DNA from: Pseudanabaena frigida
Lineage (GTDB): Bacteria; Cyanobacteriota; Cyanobacteriia; Pseudanabaenales; Pseudanabaenaceae
Length of the DNA stretch: 64,000 nt
Reading direction: 5' to 3'
Assembly (NCBI GenBank): GCA_003242085.1
Contig: QBML01000015.1
Span: 1-64,000 of the forward strand
Part shown: piece after piece, positions 45,959-55,672 of the stretch
Layout: each line of letters opens with the position of its first letter
Numbering within the stretch: position 1 is the stretch's first letter
The notes under the pieces: generated by a model
What the model was told of the DNA's origin: nothing
Seen by the model: the letters and a program-made list of their open reading frames with translations, nothing else
Databases searched by the model: none
Translations under genes and position numbers: made by a program

Positions 45959-47488
45959 ATGCATATTCTTTCATCAGTAACTGTGCCGCAAGCTTGGCGG
46001 GGTGATGCCCTTGCGATCGCAGTTTTTGCTAGTCCAAAAGCTAGTAGCGATCGGGCAGAAAGCCAAGTAACTAAAAGTCTAGAACTATCTGAGTCACTCA
46101 AAAACTTAGATGTGAGGATTTTGGGTTGCACTTTAAGCGATTTGGTTACTGAGTCAGAATTTACAGGGGAAATCGGTTCATCGGTCAGTGGACGTGTAGG
46201 TGTGGACTATGCGATCCGTAAAGTGATTTTGATCGGATTAGGCGATCCAGCTAAAGCTAATGCTGACACTTGGCGCAAGGCTGCGGCATCAGCAGTGAAA
46301 TGGGCAAATAAAGAGAAAGCAAAAACGTTAGCTCTGGCTTTTCCTGCGTACAACCAAGATATAAGTGTCACGGCTCAGGCGATCGCTGAGGGCATATTAC
46401 TCGCAGCTCATCAAGACAAGCGGTTTAAATCCAAAAATGCTAACCCCCAGTTCTTAGAACAAGTTGAGATCTTAGAAACCGATCCTGAGTTGGCAGATCC
46501 TGCGATCGCTAAGGCACAACAAATTGTCGATGGTGTAATTTTGGCGAGAGAGCTAGTATCTGCTCCTGCAAATATTGTGACTCCGATTACTTTGGCTGAC
46601 ACTGCCGTAGCAATCGCTGAGGAATCAAAGTATTTCAATGTCACAATTCTCGAACAAGCCGATTGCGAAGCCCTCAACATGGGTGCATTTCTCGGTGTTG
46701 CTAGAGCCTCAGATATTGCACCAAAGTTCATTCACCTTACCTATAGAAACGGTACACCGAAACGCAAGTTAGCGATTGTCGGCAAAGGCTTGACCTTTGA
46801 CTCTGGTGGCTTAAACCTGAAAACTGGTATTGGCAGCAGCATCGAACTAATGAAAACCGACATGGGCGGTTCCGCCGCTGCTTTGGGTGCAGCGAAAGTC
46901 ATCGCTAGCCTGCAACCCACCGACATCGAAGTGCATTTCATCGTGGCTTCTTGCGAAAACATGGTTAATGGCAGTGCCATGCGTCCTGGGGATATCCTCA
47001 CTGCTTCTAATGGCAAAACCATTGAGGTGAATAACACTGACGCTGAAGGTCGCTTAACTCTTGCCGATGCTCTGGTCTATGCCGATAAGTTGGGTGTGGA
47101 TGCAATCGTCGATCTTGCCACGCTGACGGGGGCTTGTGTGGTCGCCTTGGGCGAGGATATTGGAGGGATGTGGTCGATTGATGATGACTTTGCCGAGGCG
47201 ATCGCCAAAGCTGCAAAAGATGCTGGTGAGAAATTATGGCGAATGCCCCTCGAAGATCCCTATTTCGATCAATTAAAGTCAGTGGTTGCTGATTTCAAAA
47301 ATACAGGTTCGCGGGCTGGTGGTGCGATTACAGGGGCTTTATTCCTGAAGCAATTTGTGGAAAAAACAACGGCATGGGCGCACCTTGATGTGGCGGGGCC
47401 AGTCTGGACTGAGCGCGAGTCTGGCTACAACAATGCTGGCGGTACTGGGTTCGCAGTGCGAACTTTGGTGAATTTAATTATCAATTAA
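45959..47488 (+). CDS. pepA: Leucyl aminopeptidase (M17 family)
   Basis: A 509-residue cytosolic dizinc/dimanganese exopeptidase. The C-terminal catalytic domain shows [43 protein letters not shown] (metal-binding DAEGR) and [10 protein letters not shown]. The N-terminal domain is of normal length. The enzyme removes N-terminal residues in peptide turnover; in E. coli PepA also binds DNA for site-specific recombination. ATG 45959. Ends in a strong hairpin terminator that overlaps its stop codon. Confidence 0.97.
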   Translation: MHILSSVTVPQAWRGDALAIAVFASPKASSDRAESQVTKSLELSESLKNLDVRILGCTLSDLVTESEFTGEIGSSVSGRVGVDYAIRKVILIGLGDPAKANADTWRKAAASAVKWANKEKAKTLALAFPAYNQDISVTAQAIAEGILLAAHQDKRFKSKNANPQFLEQVEILETDPELADPAIAKAQQIVDGVILARELVSAPANIVTPITLADTAVAIAEESKYFNVTILEQADCEALNMGAFLGVARASDIAPKFIHLTYRNGTPKRKLAIVGKGLTFDSGGLNLKTGIGSSIELMKTDMGGSAAALGAAKVIASLQPTDIEVHFIVASCENMVNGSAMRPGDILTASNGKTIEVNNTDAEGRLTLADALVYADKLGVDAIVDLATLTGACVVALGEDIGGMWSIDDDFAEAIAKAAKDAGEKLWRMPLEDPYFDQLKSVVADFKNTGSRAGGAITGALFLKQFVEKTTAWAHLDVAGPVWTERESGYNNAGGTGFAVRTLVNLIIN

Positions 47489-47528
47489 ACAAAAAAGGCT
47501 TGCGAAGCAAGCCTTTTTTGTTTAATTG
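47482..47528. terminator. Terminator after pepA (22-bp perfect hairpin)
   Basis: CAATTAAACAAAAAAGGC plus TTGC, loop GAA, perfect 22-bp complement with a T-run. The pepA TAA lies in the left arm. Confidence 0.87.
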
Positions 47529-47567
47529 GTTAATAATGTAGCAGTCCTAAATCTGGGTCACAAAGCA

Positions 47568-50500
47568 ATGAGTGATGAGTCTACTCTGACATCAGCCAAT
47601 ATTTCTCCTGAGAATGAGGATTTATTGCAAGAGCTTTCGATGACGCTGGATATGTATGAGGGTGAGTTTAAGCTGCTCTTAGCTCGTTGCAATTATCAGG
47701 ATTTGCGCGATCGCCTAATTATTCGCCTCAAAGAAATTCATCCGCAGCCAATCCATGAGATTAGACTGCCGCGATCGCAAAAAGACTTATATAACTACAT
47801 CATTGCTCAAGTACCGTCAGAGACTCCCGCAGCATTATCTATTGTGGGGCTAGATGAACTGGATGATCTACAGGCGGCGCTGTTGGATCTAAATATCAAT
47901 CGCGAAATGTTTCGCGATCGCTGCGCCTATCCGATTGTGTGGTGGATTTCCGATGCTGTGCATAAGCGGATTATTCGGATTGCCCCAGATTTTGAAAGTT
48001 GGACGACGACTCTTGACTTTGAGATCGCCACCGATGAGTTGCTCACTTCTTTGGATGATGGCAGTGAAGCTTTATTTAGTCATGTACTTGCGCCTAGCGA
48101 AGTTCCTTTTTTCAAAAAATTGGGACAGATTCATCGGCTAGGTTCGATTTTATGTTCAGAATTGGAGACTGCGCTGAAAGATTTAGGCGATCGCGGTTTG
48201 AATCTTGAGCCAAAACTGCAAGCAAATCTTAACTTTATTCGTGGTTTAGATACGCTACCACCAAATAATTCGCCTGAAAAGGCTCTGCAATATTTGCAAA
48301 CAAGTTTTGATTATTGGCAGCAAATTGGTGATCTTGAACGTAGTGGTCTGTTGCTCAATCAAATTGGACAATTACATTATCAAATCACTAAAGCTGAAAA
48401 ATATCGTACCCCTAATTGGGAAATAGCAAGATCGTCATCCCAAGATTGTGTGACAGCTTTTGAAAGAGCAAATCGTCCTGATCTTGTTGCAAAAGTCATT
48501 CTAAGACTAGTAGCAGCAACAAAACGAATGTCTGATTGGGACGCAGTTGAGGCACTTGTCAAAAAAGCATTACCTCTTCACCTAGAGTTTCAAAATACTT
48601 ATTACATTGCATCAGACTATAGACATTTAGCTGATATTGCAATCCAAAAACAACAATGGGAAGACGCTAGAAATCATGCAAAGATGGCACTTTCCTTTTT
48701 AGTTCAATCTCCAAAAGACAATCAAGAATGGAGAAATTTATACTTATTCACAATTGCTAAAGCAGAAATAAATCTCGGCAACGCTCAAGAGGGTTTGAAA
48801 TTACTTCTTGAGTCAAAAGAAATAGGAGATAGTGGACATCCAGACATTTATATTGCAATTTTAGAGGAATTGCGATCGCTTTACACTAAACAAAAGCAAT
48901 ATCTCGAAGCCTATGTCACTAAGCAAGAGCAATATGCGATCGAGCAGCAATATGGCTATCGGGCGTTTATCGGTGCGGGTAGATTGCAGGGCAAGAAGTC
49001 GGTCGGTAAGTCGCAAACTGATGTGGCGACAGAAATCGAGGCTTCGGGACGCAAGCACGATCTGGATACTTTGATTGGTCGTATTGGCGAACCAAGATAT
49101 AAGCTGATCGTGCTATATGGCAAGTCGGGTGTGGGTAAGAGTTCGCTGGTGAATGCGGGATTGATTCCGCAGTTGGAACATACATCGTTTGAGGGTAGGG
49201 ATGTTTGCGCGATCGCTTTGCGGGTATATACAAATTGGGAAGAGGAGTTGGAGAAGGCTTTGGCTTCGGCGCAGGGGAGATCCCCCCTACCCCCCTTGCA
49301 AAGGGGGGCTTTAGATGACTTAAATAATCGAGTCCTCCTTTCTAAGGGGGATGCCGAAGGCAGGGGGATCGAGCCTATGCTTGTGGATGGAATATATGCT
49401 CAAGGCAAGGAGTTAAAACTTGATGGCATCATCTCTAAACTTAGGGAAAAAGAATCACAAAACTTGCGTTTAGTTTTGATTTTCGATCAGTTTGAGGAAT
49501 TCTTTTTTGTTTATTACAATCAACCTACCGAGCGGCGGCGCTTTTTTGAGTTTATTGGAACTTTGCTGAATGATTCACAAAATCTATCTTCGCTGAAGGT
49601 GGTTTTGTCGTTGCGGGAGGACTATCTGCATTATTTGCTGGAGTGTAATCAGATTGAAAGCATGGCTGCGATCGATCAGGATATTCTCAGTAAGAATGTG
49701 CTGTATCGGGTGGGAAATCTCAAGGTGGAGGCGGCTAAGGCTCTAATTCAAACGCTTACGGAGAAGTCGCGGTTTTATTTGGAGCCTGAGTTGATTGAGG
49801 CGATCGCTGATGACCTTAAGGATGAACTAGGCGAAGTGCGTCCGATTGAGCTTCAGGTTGTGGGAGCGCAATTGCAACAGGAGGGAATTAAGACTTTGGC
49901 ACAATATCGGCAGTTAGGAGAAAATCCGAAGGCGATATTGGTGGAGCGTTATTTGAATTATGTGATTGTGGATTGTGGTGAAGAGAATGAGCGCTTGGCT
50001 AAGTTTCTGTTGTTTATGATGACAGACGAGCGGGGGACTCGTCCTTTAAGAACTCGTGAAGAGTTAGAAAAGGATTTGCAAGATTTGCTATCTGAGATGC
50101 ATGGCGATGATTCGGCGTTGGATTTGGTGTTGGAGATTTTTGTGCGATCGGGTTTGGTGGTACTAATCCCTGAGTCACCGTTGGATCGCTATCAATTAGT
50201 ACATGACTATTTAGCGGAGTTTATTCGTGCATCGCAAGCACCCGAGATGGCGAAGTTACAACAGGAGTTGTCGGAAACCAAGGAACAATTGCAGTTGCTT
50301 TTAGCAAAAAGCCAGCAAGAACTGAAACGAGCAGAAATTGCTGAAATTGAAGCACTGAGTATTTCCTGTGAGGCTTACTGGCTAGCGCATAAAGAGTTAG
50401 AAGCAATAATTGCTGGAGTAAAAGCTGCGAAACGAATCCTCGATCCTAATATCCGTAAAATTATTCCTAATTACACTGAGGAAAAAACCTTTGGGAGATT

Positions 50501-52334
50501 GTGGGAAGTTATTTATAACATTCGTGAAGCTAACCGCCTTGAAGGTCACATTGATAGGGTTAGGAGCGTCACATTCTCTCCTGACGGTAATACCATAGTA
50601 TCTGGTAGTGAAGATAACACGATCAAGCTATGGAATCTTGATGGTCAAGAACTTTGTACACTGACGGGGCACAGTAATGGGGTTTGGAGCGTCGTTTTTT
50701 CTCCTGATGGTAATACTATAGTATCTAGTAGTGAAGACAACACGATCAAGTTATGGAATCTCGATGGTCAAGAACTGGGCACTCTAACGGGGCATAGCAA
50801 CTGGGTTAGGAGTGTTGTTTTCTCCCCTGATGGCAAAACTATTGCATCTGGTAGTGATGACAACACGATCAAGCTATGGAATCTTGATGGTCAAGAATTG
50901 TGTACTCTGACGGGGCATAGTAATTGGGTTCTTAGTGTAGCTTTCTCTCCTGATGGTAAAACTATTGCCTCTGGTAGTTCTGACAACACGATTAAATTAT
51001 GGAATCTTGATGGAAAGGAACTGAATACTCTAACTGGGCATAGTAATTGGATTTGGAGCATCGCTTTCTCTCCTGATGGTAAAACTATTGCCTCTGGTAG
51101 TTCTGACAACACGATCAAATTATGGAATCTTGATGGACGAGAACTGAATACTCTAACTGGGCATAGTAATTGGATTTGGAGCATCGCTTTCTCTCCTGAT
51201 GGTAAAACTATTGCCTCTGGTAGTTATGACAACACGATCAAATTATGGAATCTCGATGGTAAAGAACTGCGTACTCTCGCTGAGCATAGCAATGGGGTTT
51301 TGAGTGTCGCTTTCTCTCCCGATGGCAAGATTGCCTCTGGTGGTTCTGACAATATGATTAAATTATGGAATCTAGGTGGCAAAGAACAGCTTACTTTCAC
51401 AGGACATAGTAATGGCATTAGGAGTGTCGCTTTCTCTCCTGATGGTAAAACTATTGCCTCTGGCAGTTATGACAATGCGATTAAATTATGGAACCTTGAT
51501 GGCGAAGAACTGCATACTCTTACTGGTCATGATAATGGGGTTTTGAGCGTCGCTTTCTCTCCCAGTGGAAATATCGTATCTAGCAGTAATGATAGTACGA
51601 TTAAATTATGGGATCTTGATGGTAAAGAACTTTGCACTCTCACGAAACATAGTGATTGGATTCTGAGCATTGCCTTTTCTCATGATGGCAAAACTATCGC
51701 CTCTGGCGGTTGGGATAACACGATCAAATTATGGAATCTCAAAGGTGACGAACTGTGTACGCTCAGAGGTCATAGTAATTGGGTTAGAAGTTTAGCTTTC
51801 TCTCCCGATGGTGAAACCATTGTCTCTGGTAGTGATGACAACACGATCAAATTATGGAATCTCGAAGGAGAAGAGCTATGTACACTCAGAGGTCATAGTA
51901 ATAGGATTTGGAGTTTAGCTTTCTCTCCAGATGGCTCAACTATTGCCTCTGGTAGTGATGACAATACGATCAAATTATGGAATCTCGAAACTAGAGAACT
52001 GCGTACTCTCGCGGGGCACAGTAATTCAGTGTTGAACGTAGCTTTTTCTCCCAATGGCAAAACTATTATCTCGGGTAGTTCTGATAATACGATTAAATTA
52101 TGGAATCTTGATGATAATGTCTCAAGTAATCTCACAGATCGGAAAAGTGCTGTTTCGAGCAGCGCTGTCTCTCTCGAGAATAGTATTGCCTCTGGCAGTT
52201 CTAATAACTCCATCCAGTCGTGGAATCTTGATCCTGCGTCAGCAATTTCTGAAGCTTGCGATTGGCTTCGTCCTTATCTCACAAATAATCCTAATGTTTC
52301 TAAGAGTGACAGTCAACTATGTGATATTCCATAG
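47568..52334 (+). CDS. Giant TPR-STAND NTPase-WD40 protein
   Basis: About 1588 residues. An N-terminal domain (1-155; FKLLLARCNYQDLRDRLIIRLKEIHPQPIHEIRLP, SIVGLDELDD, YPIVWWISDAVHKRIIRIAPDFESW) without P-loop, related in layout to the N-terminus of the 13816 gene; a TPR-like helical region (about 200-460); a STAND/NACHT-like NTPase with Walker A YGKSGVGKSSLVN (near 515-527) and Walker B LRLVLIFDQFEEFFF; a winged-helix/helical region; then 13 clear WD40 repeats plus one degenerate (about 991-1555), enough for two seven-bladed propellers. ATG 47568 preferred to TTG 47526. STAND-WD40 proteins act as ligand-gated switches, including defence; the ligand is unknown. Contains an in-frame repeat insertion at 49279. 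Confidence 0.9.
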   Translation: MSDESTLTSANISPENEDLLQELSMTLDMYEGEFKLLLARCNYQDLRDRLIIRLKEIHPQPIHEIRLPRSQKDLYNYIIAQVPSETPAALSIVGLDELDDLQAALLDLNINREMFRDRCAYPIVWWISDAVHKRIIRIAPDFESWTTTLDFEIATDELLTSLDDGSEALFSHVLAPSEVPFFKKLGQIHRLGSILCSELETALKDLGDRGLNLEPKLQANLNFIRGLDTLPPNNSPEKALQYLQTSFDYWQQIGDLERSGLLLNQIGQLHYQITKAEKYRTPNWEIARSSSQDCVTAFERANRPDLVAKVILRLVAATKRMSDWDAVEALVKKALPLHLEFQNTYYIASDYRHLADIAIQKQQWEDARNHAKMALSFLVQSPKDNQEWRNLYLFTIAKAEINLGNAQEGLKLLLESKEIGDSGHPDIYIAILEELRSLYTKQKQYLEAYVTKQEQYAIEQQYGYRAFIGAGRLQGKKSVGKSQTDVATEIEASGRKHDLDTLIGRIGEPRYKLIVLYGKSGVGKSSLVNAGLIPQLEHTSFEGRDVCAIALRVYTNWEEELEKALASAQGRSPLPPLQRGALDDLNNRVLLSKGDAEGRGIEPMLVDGIYAQGKELKLDGIISKLREKESQNLRLVLIFDQFEEFFFVYYNQPTERRRFFEFIGTLLNDSQNLSSLKVVLSLREDYLHYLLECNQIESMAAIDQDILSKNVLYRVGNLKVEAAKALIQTLTEKSRFYLEPELIEAIADDLKDELGEVRPIELQVVGAQLQQEGIKTLAQYRQLGENPKAILVERYLNYVIVDCGEENERLAKFLLFMMTDERGTRPLRTREELEKDLQDLLSEMHGDDSALDLVLEIFVRSGLVVLIPESPLDRYQLVHDYLAEFIRASQAPEMAKLQQELSETKEQLQLLLAKSQQELKRAEIAEIEALSISCEAYWLAHKELEAIIAGVKAAKRILDPNIRKIIPNYTEEKTFGRLWEVIYNIREANRLEGHIDRVRSVTFSPDGNTIVSGSEDNTIKLWNLDGQELCTLTGHSNGVWSVVFSPDGNTIVSSSEDNTIKLWNLDGQELGTLTGHSNWVRSVVFSPDGKTIASGSDDNTIKLWNLDGQELCTLTGHSNWVLSVAFSPDGKTIASGSSDNTIKLWNLDGKELNTLTGHSNWIWSIAFSPDGKTIASGSSDNTIKLWNLDGRELNTLTGHSNWIWSIAFSPDGKTIASGSYDNTIKLWNLDGKELRTLAEHSNGVLSVAFSPDGKIASGGSDNMIKLWNLGGKEQLTFTGHSNGIRSVAFSPDGKTIASGSYDNAIKLWNLDGEELHTLTGHDNGVLSVAFSPSGNIVSSSNDSTIKLWDLDGKELCTLTKHSDWILSIAFSHDGKTIASGGWDNTIKLWNLKGDELCTLRGHSNWVRSLAFSPDGETIVSGSDDNTIKLWNLEGEELCTLRGHSNRIWSLAFSPDGSTIASGSDDNTIKLWNLETRELRTLAGHSNSVLNVAFSPNGKTIISGSSDNTIKLWNLDDNVSSNLTDRKSAVSSSAVSLENSIASGSSNNSIQSWNLDPASAISEACDWLRPYLTNNPNVSKSDSQLCDIP
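49279..49370. repeat. G/C-run repeat inserted in frame in the STAND gene
   Basis: A stretch of C-runs and G-runs (GATCCCCCCTACCCCCC with CAAAGGGGGG, later CTAAGGGGG and CAGGGGGATC), with GATCCCCC-type inverted ends. It codes for RSPLPPLQRGALDD and LLSKGDAEGRGIE, a composition unlike the rest of the protein. From memory this PLPPLxRG-coding repeat is common in cyanobacterial intergenic and coding regions. It falls shortly after Walker A and keeps the frame open. Confidence 0.78.
50538..52232 (+). repeat. Tandem 120-126 bp coding repeats (WD40 units)
   Basis: Fourteen tandem units, each with GHSN, SVAFSPDGKTIASGS and DNTIKLWNLDG. Units 4, 5 and 6 are almost identical at the DNA level across most of their length, implying recent duplication or gene conversion; unit 14 has lost most signature residues. 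Unit 7 and unit 9 are one residue shorter. Confidence 0.9.
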
Positions 52335-52467
52335 AGAATATTAGATCTATAGAATGGGCTTACTGTTGCTCTGTTAGATCAAGTGCCTTATGCTGAGCGC
52401 GAATACTAACCAAGAAGCGATCGCAAAATCTCACTTACTTGTAAGAGATGCAGCTAAGCGATCGCGA

Positions 52468-52493
52468 TATAATACACATAAACAATGTGTATT
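52468..52493. promoter_or_regulatory. Candidate -10 box and operator of the toxin-antitoxin operon
   Basis: TATAAT at 52468-52473 overlaps a perfect inverted repeat AATACACA (52471-52478) and TGTGTATT (52486-52493), eight bases before the antitoxin ATG. Overlap of an operator with the promoter is what autoregulation by an RHH antitoxin would need. Function inferred. Confidence 0.65.
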
Positions 52494-52500
52494 CACAACT

Positions 52501-52746
52501 ATGTATCAACGCATTAATATCACCTTACCCAGCGAAACATTAGAATTACTAGATCGCATCGCACCAAAAGGTGATCGGAGCCACTTGATCGATCTTGCGG
52601 TCAAGTATTACATCAACACCGAAGCAAAGAAAAATCTCAGAGAAAAACTCAAGCAGGGCGCATTACGCTGGGCAGATCGAGACTTAGGGATTACTCAAGA
52701 CTGGTTTAATGTTGATGAGGAATCATGGCAAAACAGCGACAGGTAG
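52501..52746 (+). CDS. Ribbon-helix-helix antitoxin of a MazF-type pair
   Basis: 81 residues. MYQRINITLPSETLELLDRIAPKGDRSHLIDLAVKYYI is an RHH DNA-binding domain; the C-terminal tail (QGALRWADRDLGITQDWFNVDEESW) is the likely toxin-binding part. ATG 52501 is chosen over the in-frame 52390 start because the RHH begins here and the candidate promoter lies between. The 3' end overlaps the toxin start by 22 nt. Confidence 0.9.
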   Translation: MYQRINITLPSETLELLDRIAPKGDRSHLIDLAVKYYINTEAKKNLREKLKQGALRWADRDLGITQDWFNVDEESWQNSDR

Positions 52747-53096
52747 CATTTCCCAAAAGAGGTGAAATTTATTTAGTCAACTTTGACCCCACTGTTGGTT
52801 CAGAAATTCAAAAAACCAGACCTGCGCTCATTCTACAAAATGATATTTCTAATCAGCATAGTCCTATTACGATTGTCGCTGCCCTCTCCTCCCAATTTGA
52901 CATAGAACTATATCCCACAGAAGTTTTGATTACTCCCCCTGAAGGCGGTTTAACTAAGCCATCAGTAGTTCTCCTCAATCAAATTCGCTCTATTGATAGA
53001 CAGCGTTTAGTTAAGAGAATAGGCATAGTTTCTAACCAGTTAATGGAACAAGTAAACAATGCAATACAAATTAGTTTAGGATTAATCGATCTCTAG
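52725..53096 (+). CDS. MazF/PemK-family toxin (mRNA interferase)
   Basis: 123 residues of PemK/MazF fold: FPKRGEIYLVNFDPTVGSEIQKTRPALILQND, ITIVAALSS, LTKPSVVLLNQIRSIDRQRLVKRIG. The family cleaves mRNA at short specific sites and blocks translation; conserved Arg in KTRPALI and the Thr/Ser in VAALSS fit the active site. It overlaps the antitoxin gene by 22 nt. The pair lies 166 nt after the STAND-WD40 gene. Confidence 0.92.
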   Translation: MAKQRQVAFPKRGEIYLVNFDPTVGSEIQKTRPALILQNDISNQHSPITIVAALSSQFDIELYPTEVLITPPEGGLTKPSVVLLNQIRSIDRQRLVKRIGIVSNQLMEQVNNAIQISLGLIDL

Positions 53097-53163
53097 AATT
53101 TGATCGCGACAGCAATAAAAAATCTATGGATTTACCGCTAATCTATTAGCTCAAATAAGTTAT

Positions 53164-53197
53164 GGCGATCGCTAAATATCCATCAATAGCGATCGCC
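53164..53197. repeat. Inverted repeat of two HIP1 sites
   Basis: GGCGATCGCTA and TAGCGATCGCC around a 12-nt loop, with another GCGATCGC at about 53230. Lies between the convergent toxin and carbonic-anhydrase-like genes; possible terminator or just clustered HIP1. Confidence 0.6.
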
Positions 53198-53238
53198 AAA
53201 TTTTGCTTGTCGTACGAGATGCTAATAAGCGATCGCCT

Positions 53239-53739
53239 TTACTGAACATGCAACAGCGATAACTGATAATAATTTTCGGCATGGGCGATCGCCTGTTGTT
53301 GTTCCTCTTCCGAAAGCTCGCGCATTACCTTCGCAGGCACACCTGCCACCACCACACCCACAGGCACATCCTTAGTCACCACCGCCCCCGCGCCAACAAT
53401 ACTCCCTGCCCCAATTTTCACACCTTCCAACAGAATAGCCCCCATCCCGATCAAGCAACCGCGTCCAATTTCCGCACAGTGAATCACCGCCCGATGTCCG
53501 ATCGTCACATATTCACCAATTACTAAAGGCTGGTCAGGATCACCATGCAAGATTGCCCCATCCTGAATATTCGTACAGTAGCCAATCTCCATGCGATTAA
53601 CATCAGCCCTAATCACCACCTTGTACCAAATATTCACGCGATCGCTGATATGCACATCGCCAATAACCACCGCATCACTAGCAATAAAAGCCGCGCGATC
53701 GCGATCAGGTGTAGGTAGTTGTGAATAAGGGAGACGCAT
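53239..53739 (-). CDS. Gamma carbonic anhydrase-like hexapeptide-repeat protein
   Basis: 166 residues of left-handed beta helix built of hexapeptides ([70 protein letters not shown]) plus a C-terminal helix. The three zinc-ligand histidines of gamma-CAs can be found as H in LHGDP, and H and H in GHRAVIHC. Whether it is an active carbonic anhydrase or a YrdA-type homologue is not settled. ATG 53739; stands alone on the minus strand, divergent from the ABC ATPase gene. Confidence 0.9.
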   Translation of the reverse strand: MRLPYSQLPTPDRDRAAFIASDAVVIGDVHISDRVNIWYKVVIRADVNRMEIGYCTNIQDGAILHGDPDQPLVIGEYVTIGHRAVIHCAEIGRGCLIGMGAILLEGVKIGAGSIVGAGAVVTKDVPVGVVVAGVPAKVMRELSEEEQQQAIAHAENYYQLSLLHVQ

Positions 53740-53863
53740 TATCTGGGATTTTATAGGATTTGGTGACTAAGTTTAAAGGCTAAAGCTTGGCAAAACTAAC
53801 CTTTTCGTCTTTTGCTAAATGCTTTCATATAATAATGAATAATTCTGCCAGCTAATAATCTCT

Positions 53864-55666
53864 ATGTCACAATCTCCCGCTTTAGCCCAAGATCCAAACC
53901 AGAACGAAAATTTATTGCTTTCTGTGCGTGACTTACAAGTTACCTTTCGCGGCGATGAGGGGCTTGTCAAAGCCGTAAAGAATATTTCTTTCGATCTTGC
54001 TCAAGGTCAAACCCTTGGCATCGTCGGCGAGTCTGGCTCTGGTAAATCGGCAACGGCTTTGGCAATTATGGGGCTGTTAGGAGAGTCGGGCAAAATTCAC
54101 GGGGAAGTATTATTTCGACCTAGCGGTGAATCACCTGTCGATCTGGTCAAAGTATCGCCCAAGAAAATGCTGCAATATCGCGGCGATCGCATATCGATGG
54201 TATTTCAGGAGCCGATGACATCGCTCAATCCTTTATTTACCTGTGGCTATCAGGTAATCGAAGCAATTCGTCTGCATCAAAAGGTATCGGAGCAGGAGGC
54301 AGAATCACGCACGATTCAGCTATTTCAGGAAGTGCAATTACCCAATCCCGAGCAATTAATTGAACGCTATCCCCACGAACTTTCGGGCGGTCAGTTACAA
54401 CGGGTGATGATTGCGATGGCAATTTCTTGCAATCCGCAGTTGATTATTGCTGACGAGCCGACAACGGCGCTAGATGTGACGGTACAAGCAACTATTCTCG
54501 ATCTACTCAAAGAAATTCAGCGATCGCGTCAAATGTCGATGATCTTTATTACCCATGATTTGGGGATCTTGGCAGAGATTGCGGATCGGGCGATCGTCAT
54601 GAATCAAGGGGAAGTCGTCGAAACAGGCGATACTAAGTCAATTTTGCAAACACCACAACATCCCTACACCAAAGGCTTAATTGCTTGTCGCCCCCAACCC
54701 GATCGCCAGTTGCGCCTATTACCAACGGTCAGCGACTTTATGGAAATCCAAAATGGGCAAATGGTTGTGAAAGAGCCAACGGATTCGCGATGCTTGGAAG
54801 TTGTGCCCCCTGAAGAAATTGCAGCGCGTTTAAGCAATTTACAAAAACAGGAACCGATTTTATCTGTCAAAAACTTGCGGATTGAGTTCCCAATTCGCAG
54901 CATTTTGGGACTAAAAAAACGCTATCTAGTGGCGGTGAATAATATTAGTTTCGATGTCTATCCTGGAGAAACTCTCGGACTAGTGGGCGAGTCTGGCTGC
55001 GGCAAGACCACTACAGGCAGGGCAATCTTGGGCTTGACCAACAAGTTTATGGGTTCAGTCAAATTTGAAGGGAGAGAAATCTCGCGACTTCAAGGAGAAG
55101 CATTACAAAAACTACGTTGCGATCTCCAAGTGGTTTTCCAAGATCCCTATGGTTCGCTTAATCCACGGATGACTGTTGGTGATGCGATCGCAGAACCATT
55201 GATAATTCACAGCCATCAAGAGCGCTTTCAACGCTATCGTAGCGCTGAGGCGAGAAGAGAAAGAGTGGCATATTTACTGGAGCGTGTCGGATTGACTAAA
55301 AGCGCGATGCGCCGATATCCTCACGAGTTTTCTGGCGGTCAGCGTCAGCGTATTTGTATCGCCAGAGCCTTAGCTCTCAATCCTAAGTTAATCGTTGCCG
55401 ACGAGCCTGTTTCGGCACTTGATGTATCGGTACAAGCGCAAGTTCTTAATTTACTAAAAGAACTACAAGCAGAATTCGGTTTAACCTATATTTTCATTTC
55501 CCACGATCTCGGTGTGGTTAAGTTCATGAGCGATCGCATCATGGTAATGAACAAAGGTGAAATCGTCGAACTAGACACCGCCGAATCGATCTACACCAAT
55601 CCTCAGCAGCCTTACACCCAAAAGTTAATCAGTGCCATTCCCAAAGCTTTAGTTTTATCTCCCTAA
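53864..55666 (+). CDS. Opp/Dpp-type ABC transporter with two fused ATPase domains (DppD-DppF-like)
   Basis: 600 residues with two nucleotide-binding domains. First: Walker A GESGSGKSATALA, signature LSGGQLQRVMI, Walker B LIIADEPTTALDVT. Second: GESGCGKTTTGRA, FSGGQRQRICIARA, LIVADEPVSALDVS. Each ends in the oligopeptide-type C-terminal extension (HPYTKGLIACRPQ, QPYTQKLISAIP). It energises import of peptides or nickel/glutathione-type solutes with permeases and a binding protein that are not in the window. This fused layout is like GsiA/YejF. Confidence 0.95.
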   Translation: MSQSPALAQDPNQNENLLLSVRDLQVTFRGDEGLVKAVKNISFDLAQGQTLGIVGESGSGKSATALAIMGLLGESGKIHGEVLFRPSGESPVDLVKVSPKKMLQYRGDRISMVFQEPMTSLNPLFTCGYQVIEAIRLHQKVSEQEAESRTIQLFQEVQLPNPEQLIERYPHELSGGQLQRVMIAMAISCNPQLIIADEPTTALDVTVQATILDLLKEIQRSRQMSMIFITHDLGILAEIADRAIVMNQGEVVETGDTKSILQTPQHPYTKGLIACRPQPDRQLRLLPTVSDFMEIQNGQMVVKEPTDSRCLEVVPPEEIAARLSNLQKQEPILSVKNLRIEFPIRSILGLKKRYLVAVNNISFDVYPGETLGLVGESGCGKTTTGRAILGLTNKFMGSVKFEGREISRLQGEALQKLRCDLQVVFQDPYGSLNPRMTVGDAIAEPLIIHSHQERFQRYRSAEARRERVAYLLERVGLTKSAMRRYPHEFSGGQRQRICIARALALNPKLIVADEPVSALDVSVQAQVLNLLKELQAEFGLTYIFISHDLGVVKFMSDRIMVMNKGEIVELDTAESIYTNPQQPYTQKLISAIPKALVLSP

Positions 55667-55672
55667 AAACCT

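Noticed and set aside
50891-51418. Antisense ORFs with repeated protein motifs in the WD40 region
   Set aside because: Their periodicity mirrors the WD40 coding repeats on the plus strand.
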